41,969 bases of DNA from Bacteroidales bacterium (GTDB lineage Bacteria > Bacteroidota > Bacteroidia > Bacteroidales > CAIWKO01). A model generated the notes under the pieces. That model was not told where the DNA came from. It made no database searches and was given only the letters and a program-made list of their open reading frames with translations. Positions 25,875 to 33,274 of the stretch are shown here, piece by piece (the first letter of the stretch is position 1; every line of letters starts with the position of its first letter). The DNA lies in the NCBI GenBank assembly GCA_023228145.1, contig JALOBU010000026.1, positions 1 to 41,969 of the forward strand, in the 5' to 3' direction. The position numbers and the translations under genes were made by a program.

Positions 25875-25952
25875 GAGTCTTTAGCTCAGCTGGTTTAGAG
25901 CGCTTGCTTGACAGGCAAGAGGTCAGCAGTTCGATCCTGCTAAGACTCACCA
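25875..25952 (+). tRNA. tRNA-Val (anticodon GAC), CCA encoded
   Basis: Acceptor GAGTCTT pairs with AAGACTC, the anticodon stem CTTGC/GCAAG encloses TTGACAG with anticodon GAC, and the T-arm AGCAG-TTCGATC-CTGCT is regular. Discriminator A and a genomic CCA (25950-25952) are present. It decodes GUC/GUU. Confidence 0.96.
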
Positions 25953-25960
25953 ACAATAAC

Positions 25961-25992
25961 AAGGGTTTCAGAGGTTCTGAAATCCTTTTTTT
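25961..25992 (+). terminator. Terminator after tRNA-Val
   Basis: AAGGGTTTCAGA (25961-25972) pairs with TCTGAAATCCTT (25976-25987), one G-T pair, 3-nt loop, then a T-run. It begins 9 bp after the tRNA CCA. Confidence 0.8.
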
Positions 25993-26156
25993 GTTTAGTG
26001 TCAAGAAAAAGGCCAATAATTACGAAAATAAACACAAAATCCCATTTATTAAAAGCAAAATCTTTCTAATACAAAGAATATAAAAAAATCAGATAAAAGA
26101 TAGCAAAATAATCCAAGCAGACTATGAACCTGGATAATTTATGTTATAATGTGTCT

Positions 26157-27080
26157 TTAGCACAAAACCCTGATAGCGCCTGGAACAACCTTTATAGTAA
26201 CAGGCGAAAAGCCGATAAATTCCCCGTCAATTTCTATTGGCGTTTTACCTGATAAAGCATCCACATGAGTCTCGATTGCAGTTTTATAATGCAGATCAGG
26301 TAAATTTATTTTCACGCATTTGCGCGCTTTGTTCAGGTTCCTGAGGTAATCAAACAAGGAAATATTTCCCAGCACCACTAAGGAGAATATTCCGTCATCA
26401 AGTTCTGCATCGGGTGCAATTCCCAGTCCGTTTCCGTAAAACTTTCCATTTGCCACCACCACGTCAATAACGTTTCCCTCGTATTCGAAGTTTTCTGTCT
26501 TAACCCTCACCAGATGTTTTTTATAGGTCATAAAGGTGCTCAGTATGGCCCGCTGGTAATTGAACATGGCTCCCATCCATTTGGCATAAGCGCTCTGCTT
26601 CTGCACAACCACAGCGCCGATGCCAATATCAGCAATGTTGATAAAATAACGGTGCTGCATCTCTCCTGAAATTGACAAGTAGTTTACCATGCCCATATCT
26701 ATGAGTTTGTTCTTATCTTCCTCAATCGCTTTTATAAGTTTTTCGACAGTATCCGGTGCATTTGCTGCGCGCACAAAATCATTGCCTGATCCCATGGGTA
26801 GCACACCCAGTCTGACGTTAGACCATTCTTCTTCGCTTAAATTCTGGCGTACCTTCATCATGCCATTGGTAACCTCGTTAAGGCAGCCATCACCACCGAT
26901 GCAAATTATACTGGTAAATCCTTCGTTTAAAGCCTGCTCTGCAAGCTGAACAGCATTCCCGCCATAGGCTGTAATAAATTTTTTCATCTTATGTGCATGA
27001 CCAAGATGTCGTTCAAAGTTCAGAAAGATCTTGTCCGCGTTTTTTTTTCTACCGTCAATAATAAAAGCAATAGGCCCCAT
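26157..27080 (-). CDS. Diacylglycerol/lipid kinase family protein (YegS/BmrU-like)
   Basis: The 307-residue protein has the DAGK catalytic fold: the N-terminal IDGRKKNADKIF strand-loop, then ICIGGDGCLNEVTNGMM with the nucleotide-binding GGDG (residues 62-65), and GVLPMGSGNDFVRA. The C-terminal domain has DAELDDGIFSLVVL and a terminal VDGEF-like segment (IEIDGEFIGFSP). Members phosphorylate diacylglycerol, sphingoid or phosphatidylglycerol-type lipids at the inner membrane face; the substrate here cannot be told. It is monocistronic. Confidence 0.88.
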   Translation of the reverse strand: MGPIAFIIDGRKKNADKIFLNFERHLGHAHKMKKFITAYGGNAVQLAEQALNEGFTSIICIGGDGCLNEVTNGMMKVRQNLSEEEWSNVRLGVLPMGSGNDFVRAANAPDTVEKLIKAIEEDKNKLIDMGMVNYLSISGEMQHRYFINIADIGIGAVVVQKQSAYAKWMGAMFNYQRAILSTFMTYKKHLVRVKTENFEYEGNVIDVVVANGKFYGNGLGIAPDAELDDGIFSLVVLGNISLFDYLRNLNKARKCVKINLPDLHYKTAIETHVDALSGKTPIEIDGEFIGFSPVTIKVVPGAIRVLC

Positions 27081-27465
27081 AATAATCTTAGTATAAAATA
27101 AAAATACAGTTGGTATAATGGTTTTACACTGTCATTTAGTCAGCTGCAGCATTCCTTTATCCGTTAAAAATTGAAAAAACATTAGCTTGTATCGGTGGCT
27201 TTTAAGTTCTCGTATCCAACGATTTTTATAAAAAAATAAATTTTTTTTCAATTTAAACAAGGTATGTTGGTCGACTATGTTGATCAGATGTTGCAATAAT
27301 ACAAAATAATTTGACAGAAAAAGAAAACAAAGAATTGATTATGGTATAAATCATTTTTCCTTTCTTGCCTGATATAAAAGAAAAACTGGTCAGTTAACAA
27401 AGGTATGCCTTAGCGACTATTGTGCTATTGATGTCCTCTCAGTCAATCTGATGGTTAGCAGAAAT

Positions 27466-27511
27466 GGAAGATCAGCAGTTCTTACGATAGCCATCGGAAC
27501 TGCTAAGGCTC
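27466..27511 (+). other. Degenerate copy of the tRNA-Val 3' end (T-arm and acceptor)
   Basis: TCAGCAGTTC (27472-27481) and CTGCTAAGGCTCAC (27499-27512) repeat, in order, the T-arm and 3' acceptor of the tRNA-Val 1.5 kb upstream (one mismatch in the second block). The T-loop is replaced by a longer insert that lengthens the stem (AGCAGTTC with GAACTGCT, plus CGAT with ATCG inside). There is no 5' half. It cannot be a functional tRNA; it could be a decayed duplication or an old integration site. Confidence 0.4.
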
Positions 27512-27574
27512 ACTGCAAACTTCGCCCAAGTGGTTTTTTAAAAAGGCATTTGACCTTCAAAAGATATTTGTATT

Positions 27575-27760
27575 GTACTTTTTGTCTTGACACAAAAAGT
27601 ACCAAAAAGTCAAGAAAATATATCGCGAACCCTGCCTTGCCGGTAGGCAGGCTTCACACGGGCCACTCCCTGACACCGGCATGTTTTCGGGCCAACACTC
27701 TTTGTTTCTGCGAAACAATTCGGTTTTCTTAAGGATATATTTAAGATCAACAGGATTATT
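27575..27760. repeat. Candidate dispersed intergenic repeat with an 11-bp hairpin
   Basis: The segment opens with a perfect inverted repeat, GTACTTTTTGT (27575-27585) and ACAAAAAGTAC (27592-27602), then holds a GCC-rich patch (TGCCTTGCCGGTAGGCA near 27632-27650) and a conserved-looking stretch to about 27735. Both strands are open over it, but the translations resemble the spurious ORFs often called on Bacteroidota intergenic repeats. The rest of 27081-28050 shows only AT-rich non-coding sequence apart from the tRNA-like echo and a terminator-like hairpin at 27820-27851. Confidence 0.45.
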
Positions 27761-27819
27761 ATAAAAAACAACAGGCAAATAAACCAAAGGTGTAAACGGA
27801 ATCTGACAAAATTACGACA

Positions 27820-27851
27820 AGGGGTTCAGAGTTTCTTTGAAACCTTTTTTA
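27820..27851 (+). terminator. Terminator-like hairpin resembling the one after tRNA-Val
   Basis: AAGGGGTTCAGAG and CTTTGAAACCTT, followed by a T-run, form an imperfect stem. Sequence and layout resemble the tRNA-Val terminator at 25961-25992. There is no gene directly upstream for it to end. Confidence 0.4.
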
Positions 27852-28050
27852 TTTGTGGTTTACAGAAAAGAATACACTTTGTATTTTTTGGTGGTTTGGT
27901 GCGACCCAGCATGGTCCCTTTGTGGATTAAAGGGAAAGCCAGCAGCTTCATGATAATCTATCCTAAATGCTGCGTCAAACAAAAAAAAACTTTCAGAGTA
28001 ATTTGATTTTTTTAAGAACATAACTATTTTTAAAATTAATGCAAATTATT

Positions 28051-28058
28051 TATATTTG
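28051..28058 (+). promoter_or_regulatory. -7 box (TATATTTG) before the cas12a-like stub
   Basis: TATATTTG matches TAnnTTTG and lies 24 bp before the ATG at 28082. The -33 region is T-rich without a TTG. If active, its transcript would cross the short ORF and the CRISPR repeat. Confidence 0.4.
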
Positions 28059-28081
28059 ATAAAATTTTTTAATTTATTGTT

Positions 28082-28129
28082 ATGGAAAATACAAATGCAC
28101 TACAAAAGTTTACCAACCTATATCAATAA
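28082..28129 (+). pseudogene. cas12a 5' remnant (15 codons)
   Basis: ATG at 28082 opens a 15-codon frame, MENTNALQKFTNLYQ, ended by TAA at 28127-28129. Known Cas12a proteins begin in the same way: the Acidaminococcus enzyme starts MTQFEGFTNLYQVSKTLRFEL, and the Lachnospiraceae enzyme has KFTNCYSLSKTLRF. The match (KFTNLYQ) stops exactly where the following sequence becomes a Cas12a-type CRISPR repeat. I infer that a deletion removed the other 1,200 or so codons, the adaptation genes and most of the array. The peptide alone is too short to be decisive; its position against the repeat is what makes the call. Alternatively it is a leader peptide-like ORF. Confidence 0.65.
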
Positions 28130-28224
28130 AGCGCTTAAAATTTCTACTATTGTAGATGAAAGGAATATTTACATTGGTTCAATGAAATGCTTATAAAGCG
28201 CTTGAAATTATGCCGGAATTTATA
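28122..28224 (+). CRISPR. Remnant type V-A CRISPR: one repeat, one spacer-like segment, one degenerate repeat
   Basis: Positions 28139-28157 read AATTTCTACTATTGTAGAT, the 3' part of Cas12a direct repeats, with the pseudoknot-type stem TCTAC (28143-28147), loop TATT and GTAGA (28152-28156). The 17 bp from 28126 to 28142 recur at 28193-28209 with one mismatch, an offset of 67 bp. A 36-nt repeat (28122-28157), a 31-nt spacer (28158-28188) and a 36-nt terminal repeat (28189-28224) fit that offset. Terminal repeats usually decay at their 3' end, as here, where the hairpin half is lost. The orientation puts the stem-loop 5' of the spacer, correct for a Cas12a crRNA. No cas gene lies in the window. 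Confidence 0.7.
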
Positions 28225-28318
28225 ATAATTCAAACAGTATGCTTGCTTAAATTATTATTAAAAATGTTCAACTCCTCCGGAGTCGCCATTGTTTTTGTGT
28301 TATCTTTTTATAAATATT

Positions 28319-28335
28319 CGATGCCTCCGGCATCG
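28319..28335. repeat. Short palindrome CGATGCC-TCC-GGCATCG
   Basis: A 7-bp perfect stem with a 3-nt loop, beside a second small palindrome (CTCCGGAG near 28274-28281). Such GATGCC/GGCATC elements are common dispersed intergenic repeats in this phylum. No gene is seen from 28225 to 28416. Confidence 0.4.
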
Positions 28336-28416
28336 GGCAAAATAGGTTCGTTTTGGTATTCCTCAAACCCTGATCCAGCTTTAGAAAAAAATCTACTTCG
28401 TAATCCGGGATAAAAA

Positions 28417-29103
28417 TTAATTTTTAATACAGCGGACAGACAGGCCGCTTTTTTTGTGAAAACTTCGCAGATAAATAAATGTATCCGCATCGCTCAGGAA
28501 GCGGCTCCATGCTTTACCGGAACCGTGTGGTGTTGAGCTCCACCAATACCCGTTTCTTCCCATATAAACAAATTGACTGATGTTGAACCGAATGCCGCCC
28601 GGCAATGCAGAAAAACCGCTGCTGTTTGTTGCACCGCCAACAGCATTCCATCCTGCGACTGCCTTCATTTTAATGCCTCCAACAACACTGCCACCCACAT
28701 AGTTCTCAAGAGTTTTCCATTCTTCGTTTGTCGGGACATGCCAGCCCGCAGGGCATACATTACGTGAGTCAGTTATAGTGAACCCATTGTATAATTTACC
28801 ATATTGGTCTCCATACGAATAGGCATTATTGTAAAAGCACCAGGCGGCTTTGCCTTCTTTAGCTGCCTTTTTCCAGTCTGCATCGGTTTCGGCAAGAGGT
28901 ATGGGGTCTCCATTGCTGAATTTTTCAGCGCTAAGGTTTTCGGCCATCCAGATTTGGGTGCCAATCTTAACGGTTTTATAGGTTTTGTTATTAATGGGGT
29001 CGGTGAAAGAACCGAACTCCTGCGCATGGGAAACAATACACATAAATGAAAAAAGATTGGAAATACTTATAATACCAATCATCAAAAAAATGCTTCTTTT
29101 CAT
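28417..29103 (-). CDS. Exported FISUMP-domain protein
   Basis: The 228-residue protein has an N-terminal signal sequence (to about HAQ, residue 28) and one Fibrobacter succinogenes major paralogous (FISUMP) domain filling the rest. Its conserved signposts appear in order: GTQIWMAENL, AWCFYNN, YGKLYNGF, VCPAGWHVPTNEEW, GGIRF, YWWSST and the final GLSVRCIK. The two Cys of CPAGWH and VRCIK probably form a disulfide. These domains occur in exported and surface proteins of Bacteroidota and Fibrobacteres; the biological role is unknown. It is monocistronic. Confidence 0.88.
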   Translation of the reverse strand: MKRSIFLMIGIISISNLFSFMCIVSHAQEFGSFTDPINNKTYKTVKIGTQIWMAENLSAEKFSNGDPIPLAETDADWKKAAKEGKAAWCFYNNAYSYGDQYGKLYNGFTITDSRNVCPAGWHVPTNEEWKTLENYVGGSVVGGIKMKAVAGWNAVGGATNSSGFSALPGGIRFNISQFVYMGRNGYWWSSTPHGSGKAWSRFLSDADTFIYLRSFHKKSGLSVRCIKN

Positions 29104-29290
29104 GTTTTAATATTTTGCATTGTAAAATTAAAATATTTTTCTTAGTTAATATTGCGTAATGGTGTTTAACAGATAAAAAATGAAAAATAATGGAAGGAGT
29201 CAGTAACTTTATTAAATATAATTGTAGAGCACTCGCAGAGCATTTCTCGACTGTTTTTCCTTCTTCAAGCCCTGTATATTTTTTTCTTTC

Positions 29291-29298
29291 TACCTTTG
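29291..29298 (+). promoter_or_regulatory. -7 box (TACCTTTG) before the YbaN-family gene
   Basis: TACCTTTG fits TAnnTTTG and lies 35 bp before the ATG at 29334. The -33 box is not convincing. Confidence 0.4.
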
Positions 29299-29333
29299 AG
29301 GGCAAAAATATGTACAGAAGATAATTGCAGTGT

Positions 29334-29774
29334 ATGGAAAACATGAAAGCAGCAGATGATAAGCCAAGCGGAGAGCAACCGAACAAGGAGAATATAACAA
29401 ACAAGCGTTTTGTGCGGGCTTTGTTAGTTGTTGCAGGCAGCTTTTTTACCGGGCTGGGGATACTCGGTATATTTTTACCTTTATTGCCCACCACGCCTTT
29501 TCTTCTGCTGGCAGCAGCCTGCTATGCCAGAAGCTCAGAAAAATTTTATCACCGGCTTTTAAACAACAAGTGGTTTGGCATATACATAAAAAATTACCGT
29601 GAGGGCAAAGGCATCCCGTTAAAAGTTAAAATTTCTGCTATTTCGTTGTTGTGGCTCACCATAGTGCTTTCCGCCATTTTCGCCACCGACAACCTTTTTA
29701 TAAGAATCATACTGCTCGTTATCGCCACCGGCGTTACCTTGCACATTGCATTTATACGCAATAAAAAATCCTGA
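29334..29774 (+). CDS. YbaN/DUF454 family inner-membrane protein
   Basis: I use the ATG at 29334; a TTG three codons earlier is less likely. The 146-residue protein has the DUF454 hallmark LGILGIFLPLLPTTPFLLLAAACYARSS in two adjacent membrane helices, followed by a short amphipathic segment (FYHRLLNNKWFG) and two more helices. The family is an inner-membrane protein of unknown function. It stands alone between the FISUMP gene and a repeat-containing gap. Confidence 0.87.
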   Translation: MENMKAADDKPSGEQPNKENITNKRFVRALLVVAGSFFTGLGILGIFLPLLPTTPFLLLAAACYARSSEKFYHRLLNNKWFGIYIKNYREGKGIPLKVKISAISLLWLTIVLSAIFATDNLFIRIILLVIATGVTLHIAFIRNKKS

Positions 29775-29821
29775 CATTTTTTAAAAAATTTTACTTAAGA
29801 TTTTTATTTTGCTTAGTGGCA

Positions 29822-29904
29822 CTTAGTGCCCTGGTGTCTTAGTGGATATAAAAGTATAAAAACAAGATATATTTGGTTCGCATGACTACCACTAAGGCAC
29901 TAAG
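29822..29904. repeat. Inverted pair of CTTAGTGC/CTTAGTGG repeats
   Basis: Left units CTTAGTGC (29822-29829) and CTTAGTGG (29838-29845) are the reverse complements of CCACTAAG (29889-29896) and GCACTAAG (29897-29904). A large hairpin with an AT-rich loop could form. CACTAAGGCACTAAG strings are common intergenic repeats in Bacteroidota. Confidence 0.5.
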
Positions 29905-30031
29905 AACACTCAGAAACACTTAGAAAAAAGAAAATTGTTTTAACAAAGGCAAGATATAATTATGAAAAAAAATAGGTAACTTATAAGCACTATTAGAATG
30001 CTAAAAAACTAAATATTACTTTTCAAACGCC

Positions 30032-30646
30032 TTACACACTGAAAAAACCTATCAGCCAGATGGCAATAATCACAACGCCAAGAGCTCCATTAATAATATA
30101 AGGTTTTTGTGCGGAAATATTTGTATAGTTTTTCACAAGTGGTTTCAAAGCAAGGACAGTTAGAAACGAAAACAAAGCGGAAGCTACTGCTGTCAAAGGC
30201 CCTTTTATAAATATGTATTGAGTGAAAAACTTTGCATTAAACCAGTATTCATCCAGCATCACATACCTCATCATCAGCGCAAAAACCGGAAAAACGAGCA
30301 ATGCCGTGAGTGCAGGAACTAAGAAAAATATGATTTTTTTTTCAGTATCTTTCTTTATCATCAGAGAGGCAAACAATTCGAAGCCAATACCCAGCATTAT
30401 CAGCGCTTCGGGCCTGCAGCCACAGACACCCACATCATTTAATTTGAACAACACTGCTACTCCCGCAACCAATAGTGTTGTTCCTTTGGCACGAAATAAA
30501 TAGCGTGCCGCAGCAAACAATACCAAGGTGATGGTGCTTAAAATAACAGATTTATTAGGGATGTGCATGCTCCCCAGCACAGTTTCGTTCAGGCCTGCTA
30601 ATGTCCCAAACATGATAAGCCATAAAAAATCTTTTCTTAATCTCAT
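30032..30646 (-). CDS. Multi-spanning membrane protein, function unknown
   Basis: I do not recognise a named family. The 204-residue protein has about six hydrophobic segments. It starts MRLRKDFLWLIMFGTLAGLNE, and its most distinctive patch is VGVCGCRPEALIMLGIGFEL, with a Cys-Gly-Cys that could bind metal or form a disulfide. A later HxxxH-type or acidic active-site motif is absent. The size and helix count resemble small substrate-binding membrane components, but there is no transporter ATPase nearby. It is complete and transcribed alone, divergent from the PLP-enzyme gene. Confidence 0.75.
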   Translation of the reverse strand: MRLRKDFLWLIMFGTLAGLNETVLGSMHIPNKSVILSTITLVLFAAARYLFRAKGTTLLVAGVAVLFKLNDVGVCGCRPEALIMLGIGFELFASLMIKKDTEKKIIFFLVPALTALLVFPVFALMMRYVMLDEYWFNAKFFTQYIFIKGPLTAVASALFSFLTVLALKPLVKNYTNISAQKPYIINGALGVVIIAIWLIGFFSV

Positions 30647-30730
30647 GATAAGGCTATGTATATAATTTTTTAGTTATTCAAAATTAGATTATTTTTTGCA
30701 TCAAAGCATTTTTTATTAAAAAAAAATAAG

Positions 30731-30738
30731 TAGGTTTG
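30731..30738 (+). promoter_or_regulatory. -7 box (TAGGTTTG) before the PLP-enzyme gene
   Basis: TAGGTTTG fits TAnnTTTG and lies 19 bp before the ATG at 30758. No -33 TTG at the right distance. Confidence 0.4.
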
Positions 30739-30757
30739 CTGTACTAAATATGAAATT

Positions 30758-32218
30758 ATGAAAAAAGGAATTGAACATTACAAAGATGCCGCTAAACGCT
30801 CGGCACAATGGCATGCAGAGTATTTAAGCAGGATGAAAAAATGCCGTTTTGATACTATCGCTGTCCACGGCGTATATTCCATGCAGGAAGCGCTTGATTT
30901 TAATCAGGGCTCCATCATTGAACCTATTTATATGTCATCGTCACAGGCTTATCGCGATGCTGACGAAATGGAAGCTGCTTTGGGTTACATGGTCCCAACG
31001 TGGTGCTATTCAAGAATAGGAAACCCAAGCATGTATTATTTTGAAGGTGTGATGGCTTTGCTTGAAGGATACGGCATGGAAACCGGAACATCATGCTGTG
31101 CCACTTCTTCAGGAATGTCTGCCATTGCCAGCGCCACGGAGCCTTTTTTGGCAGTTGACCCTAAAAATCCCAATCAGAAAATGAATTTTGTTGCAACCTG
31201 CCAGGTTTACGGAGGCACGTTTCAGCAGTTCGCTATCCGCAAAGACCAGGAACGCAACATCGAATGGCGCAAGATTATCAACTCGAACGATATTGATGAG
31301 TGGGCTTCCAAGATAGACGAAAATACACGTTTCTTATACGGAGAGATGCCAAGCAACCCTTCACAGGCCTTCTTCGACTTAAAGAAAGTGATAGAACTTG
31401 GCCACTCGCATGGCATACCTGTCATTATCGACAACACGGTTGCCACTCCTGCCCTATTGCGCCCACTGACACTTGGCGCCGATGTTGTTATACAATCGGC
31501 TACCAAAACGCTTACATCCAGCGGTTTCGGCATTTCCGGCGCTGTCATCGCACGCAACAACCTTATTTCACGTTATGGCACAGAAGAGATGAAAGCCTGC
31601 TTCGGCGGTTATCTCAAGCAACTGCCAAACCGCGATATGGGGCCAAACCTTTCGCCAATGAATTGCATTCTCAGTCTTAATGATATGAGGACACTGCGTT
31701 CAAAGGTTGATATGTTAAGCCGCAGCACCATGAAAGTCGCCAAGTTTCTTGAATCACACAAACACATTCAGCAGGTTGATTATTTAGGTCTCGAATCTCA
31801 TCCGTTGCATAAGCTGGCCTCTGAGTACCTCTGGCTGGTTGATGCAGAATATGACGAGATGTACGGAAAGCCCGTGAACCGTTATGGGCACCTGATGTCG
31901 TTCCATGTGAAAGGCGATGCTCAGAAGACACGCGATGTGTTTGATGCTTTCCAGAGAATATGGCGTGCTACGGATTTGGGTCGCATTAAATCAGTAGCAA
32001 CTATTCCGGCAATTTCAACTCATTCACAACAAGGCGAAGAGGGAAGAAAAATTGCCGGTATTCCTTCGAACCTGATTCGCCTATGCGTTGGAGGAGAACA
32101 TCCCGACGACGTGATCGCTGACCTTGACCAGGCACTGGCTGTGCTGGATGGCAAAAAAGTTTTCTTCTCAGCACCGGAATATTCTGCCGGAGGTGCGTCT
32201 TCCGCAACATTAAAATAA
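30758..32218 (+). CDS. PLP-dependent Cys/Met metabolism enzyme (O-acetylhomoserine sulfhydrylase/cystathionine gamma-synthase-like)
   Basis: The 486-residue protein belongs to the Cys/Met PLP-dependent family. It has YSRIGNP (84-90), the phosphate-binding SSGMSAI region, D225 (IDNT) that pairs with the pyridine nitrogen, and the Schiff-base Lys K250 in SATKTLTSSG. The family adds sulfide or cysteine to activated homoserine, or cleaves cystathionine. The longer-than-usual length (typical 390-430) reflects an N-terminal extension of about 30 residues and internal inserts, so the exact reaction is open. Homoserine dehydrogenase follows 30 bp downstream, which supports a role on the homoserine-to-homocysteine route. 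Confidence 0.82.
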   Translation: MKKGIEHYKDAAKRSAQWHAEYLSRMKKCRFDTIAVHGVYSMQEALDFNQGSIIEPIYMSSSQAYRDADEMEAALGYMVPTWCYSRIGNPSMYYFEGVMALLEGYGMETGTSCCATSSGMSAIASATEPFLAVDPKNPNQKMNFVATCQVYGGTFQQFAIRKDQERNIEWRKIINSNDIDEWASKIDENTRFLYGEMPSNPSQAFFDLKKVIELGHSHGIPVIIDNTVATPALLRPLTLGADVVIQSATKTLTSSGFGISGAVIARNNLISRYGTEEMKACFGGYLKQLPNRDMGPNLSPMNCILSLNDMRTLRSKVDMLSRSTMKVAKFLESHKHIQQVDYLGLESHPLHKLASEYLWLVDAEYDEMYGKPVNRYGHLMSFHVKGDAQKTRDVFDAFQRIWRATDLGRIKSVATIPAISTHSQQGEEGRKIAGIPSNLIRLCVGGEHPDDVIADLDQALAVLDGKKVFFSAPEYSAGGASSATLK

Positions 32219-32248
32219 ATCAATTTATATTATTAAATTAAAATTTTT

Positions 32249-33265
32249 ATGAAACATAAAATTGCTCTTATAGGCTTCGGTACCGTTGGACAGGGTATCA
32301 GCGAAATTCTCCTAAACAAAAAGAAATATCTGAAGGATAATTACAAGTTCGATTACGACATTGTGGCTGTGGCCGACTTTGCTTACGGCAACTGCTACAA
32401 CCCGAAAGGCCTTGACATACCCTATATGCTGAAAACTGCCAAAGCAAAGAAAAAATTCACGAAAGACCTCTACAAGAAAGACACACTTTCACTGATAAAG
32501 AACTGCAATGCCGACATTGTATGTGAACTCACATACACCGACCTGAAAACCGGTGGCCCGGCTATTGAACATGTTAAAACAGCGCTAAGTTCAAAGAAAA
32601 ATGTTGTTACAAGTAACAAAGGCCCTGCAGCCCTGAAATTTCAGGAATTCGACAAACTAGCCAAAAAGAACGGTGTAAAATTCATGATAGAAGGCACTGT
32701 GGTGGCAGGCACACCCATAATCAACCTGAGCAAAGGGCCGCTGGCCGGTTGTGAAATAAGCAAAATTAAAGGCATTTTGAACGGCACCACGAATTATATG
32801 TTAACTGAAATGGAGAAAGGCATGGACTATGCCTCCGTGTTGAAAGTGGCTCAGGAATTGGGTTATGCCGAAGCGGACCCGACAGGTGATGTGGAAGGTT
32901 ATGACGCAAGAGGCAAAGTGTGCATTTTGGCGAATGTGGTAATGGGCGCACCATTAAAAATAAACGACATTCCGTGCAAAGGGATAACTAAAATCACCCC
33001 AAAAGATATTGAAAAAGCAAAGAAAGAAGGCAAACGCTGGAAACTTATCGGCTGTGTGGAAAAGAAAGGCAACAAGGTTGTCGGTTCCGTTAATCCTGAG
33101 ATGGTAGAACTGACACACCCTCTTGCAGGAGTGATGGGAGCAAAAAACGCTTTGACCTTTACTACAGACATGCTCGGAGATGTTACCATTGTAGGCCCCG
33201 GGGCAGGAAGAATTGAAACCGGATTTTCAATTTTGACGGATATTTTAGCGATACATAGAGGTTAG
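32249..33265 (+). CDS. hom: Homoserine dehydrogenase
   Basis: The 338-residue protein starts with an NAD(P)-binding Rossmann motif (IGFGTVGQG, G9-x-G11-x-x-G14). The conserved catalytic block follows: TSNKGPAALKF, FMIEGTVVAGTPIINL, KGILNGTTNYMLTEME and LGYAEADPTGDVEGYDARGK. It reduces aspartate semialdehyde to homoserine, the branch point to methionine and threonine. There is no C-terminal ACT domain, so feedback control by threonine is not expected from this protein itself. It is co-oriented with the sulfhydrylase-like gene 30 bp upstream, consistent with a methionine-branch operon. Confidence 0.92.
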   Translation: MKHKIALIGFGTVGQGISEILLNKKKYLKDNYKFDYDIVAVADFAYGNCYNPKGLDIPYMLKTAKAKKKFTKDLYKKDTLSLIKNCNADIVCELTYTDLKTGGPAIEHVKTALSSKKNVVTSNKGPAALKFQEFDKLAKKNGVKFMIEGTVVAGTPIINLSKGPLAGCEISKIKGILNGTTNYMLTEMEKGMDYASVLKVAQELGYAEADPTGDVEGYDARGKVCILANVVMGAPLKINDIPCKGITKITPKDIEKAKKEGKRWKLIGCVEKKGNKVVGSVNPEMVELTHPLAGVMGAKNALTFTTDMLGDVTIVGPGAGRIETGFSILTDILAIHRG

Positions 33266-33274
33266 AAGAATTTA

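Noticed and set aside
27451..27787. Overlapping ORFs on both strands (93 and 76 codons)
   Set aside because: They lie over a dispersed repeat with a perfect hairpin; both translations are low-complexity and of the kind repeatedly mis-called on Bacteroidota intergenic repeats.
25953..28081. An intact integrative element between tRNA-Val and the CRISPR remnant
   Set aside because: No integrase, excisionase or exact direct repeat of the tRNA end is present; only a degenerate echo.
28210..28413. 67-codon ORF after the CRISPR remnant
   Set aside because: It covers short palindromic intergenic repeats and has no domain; its start falls in the degenerate repeat.
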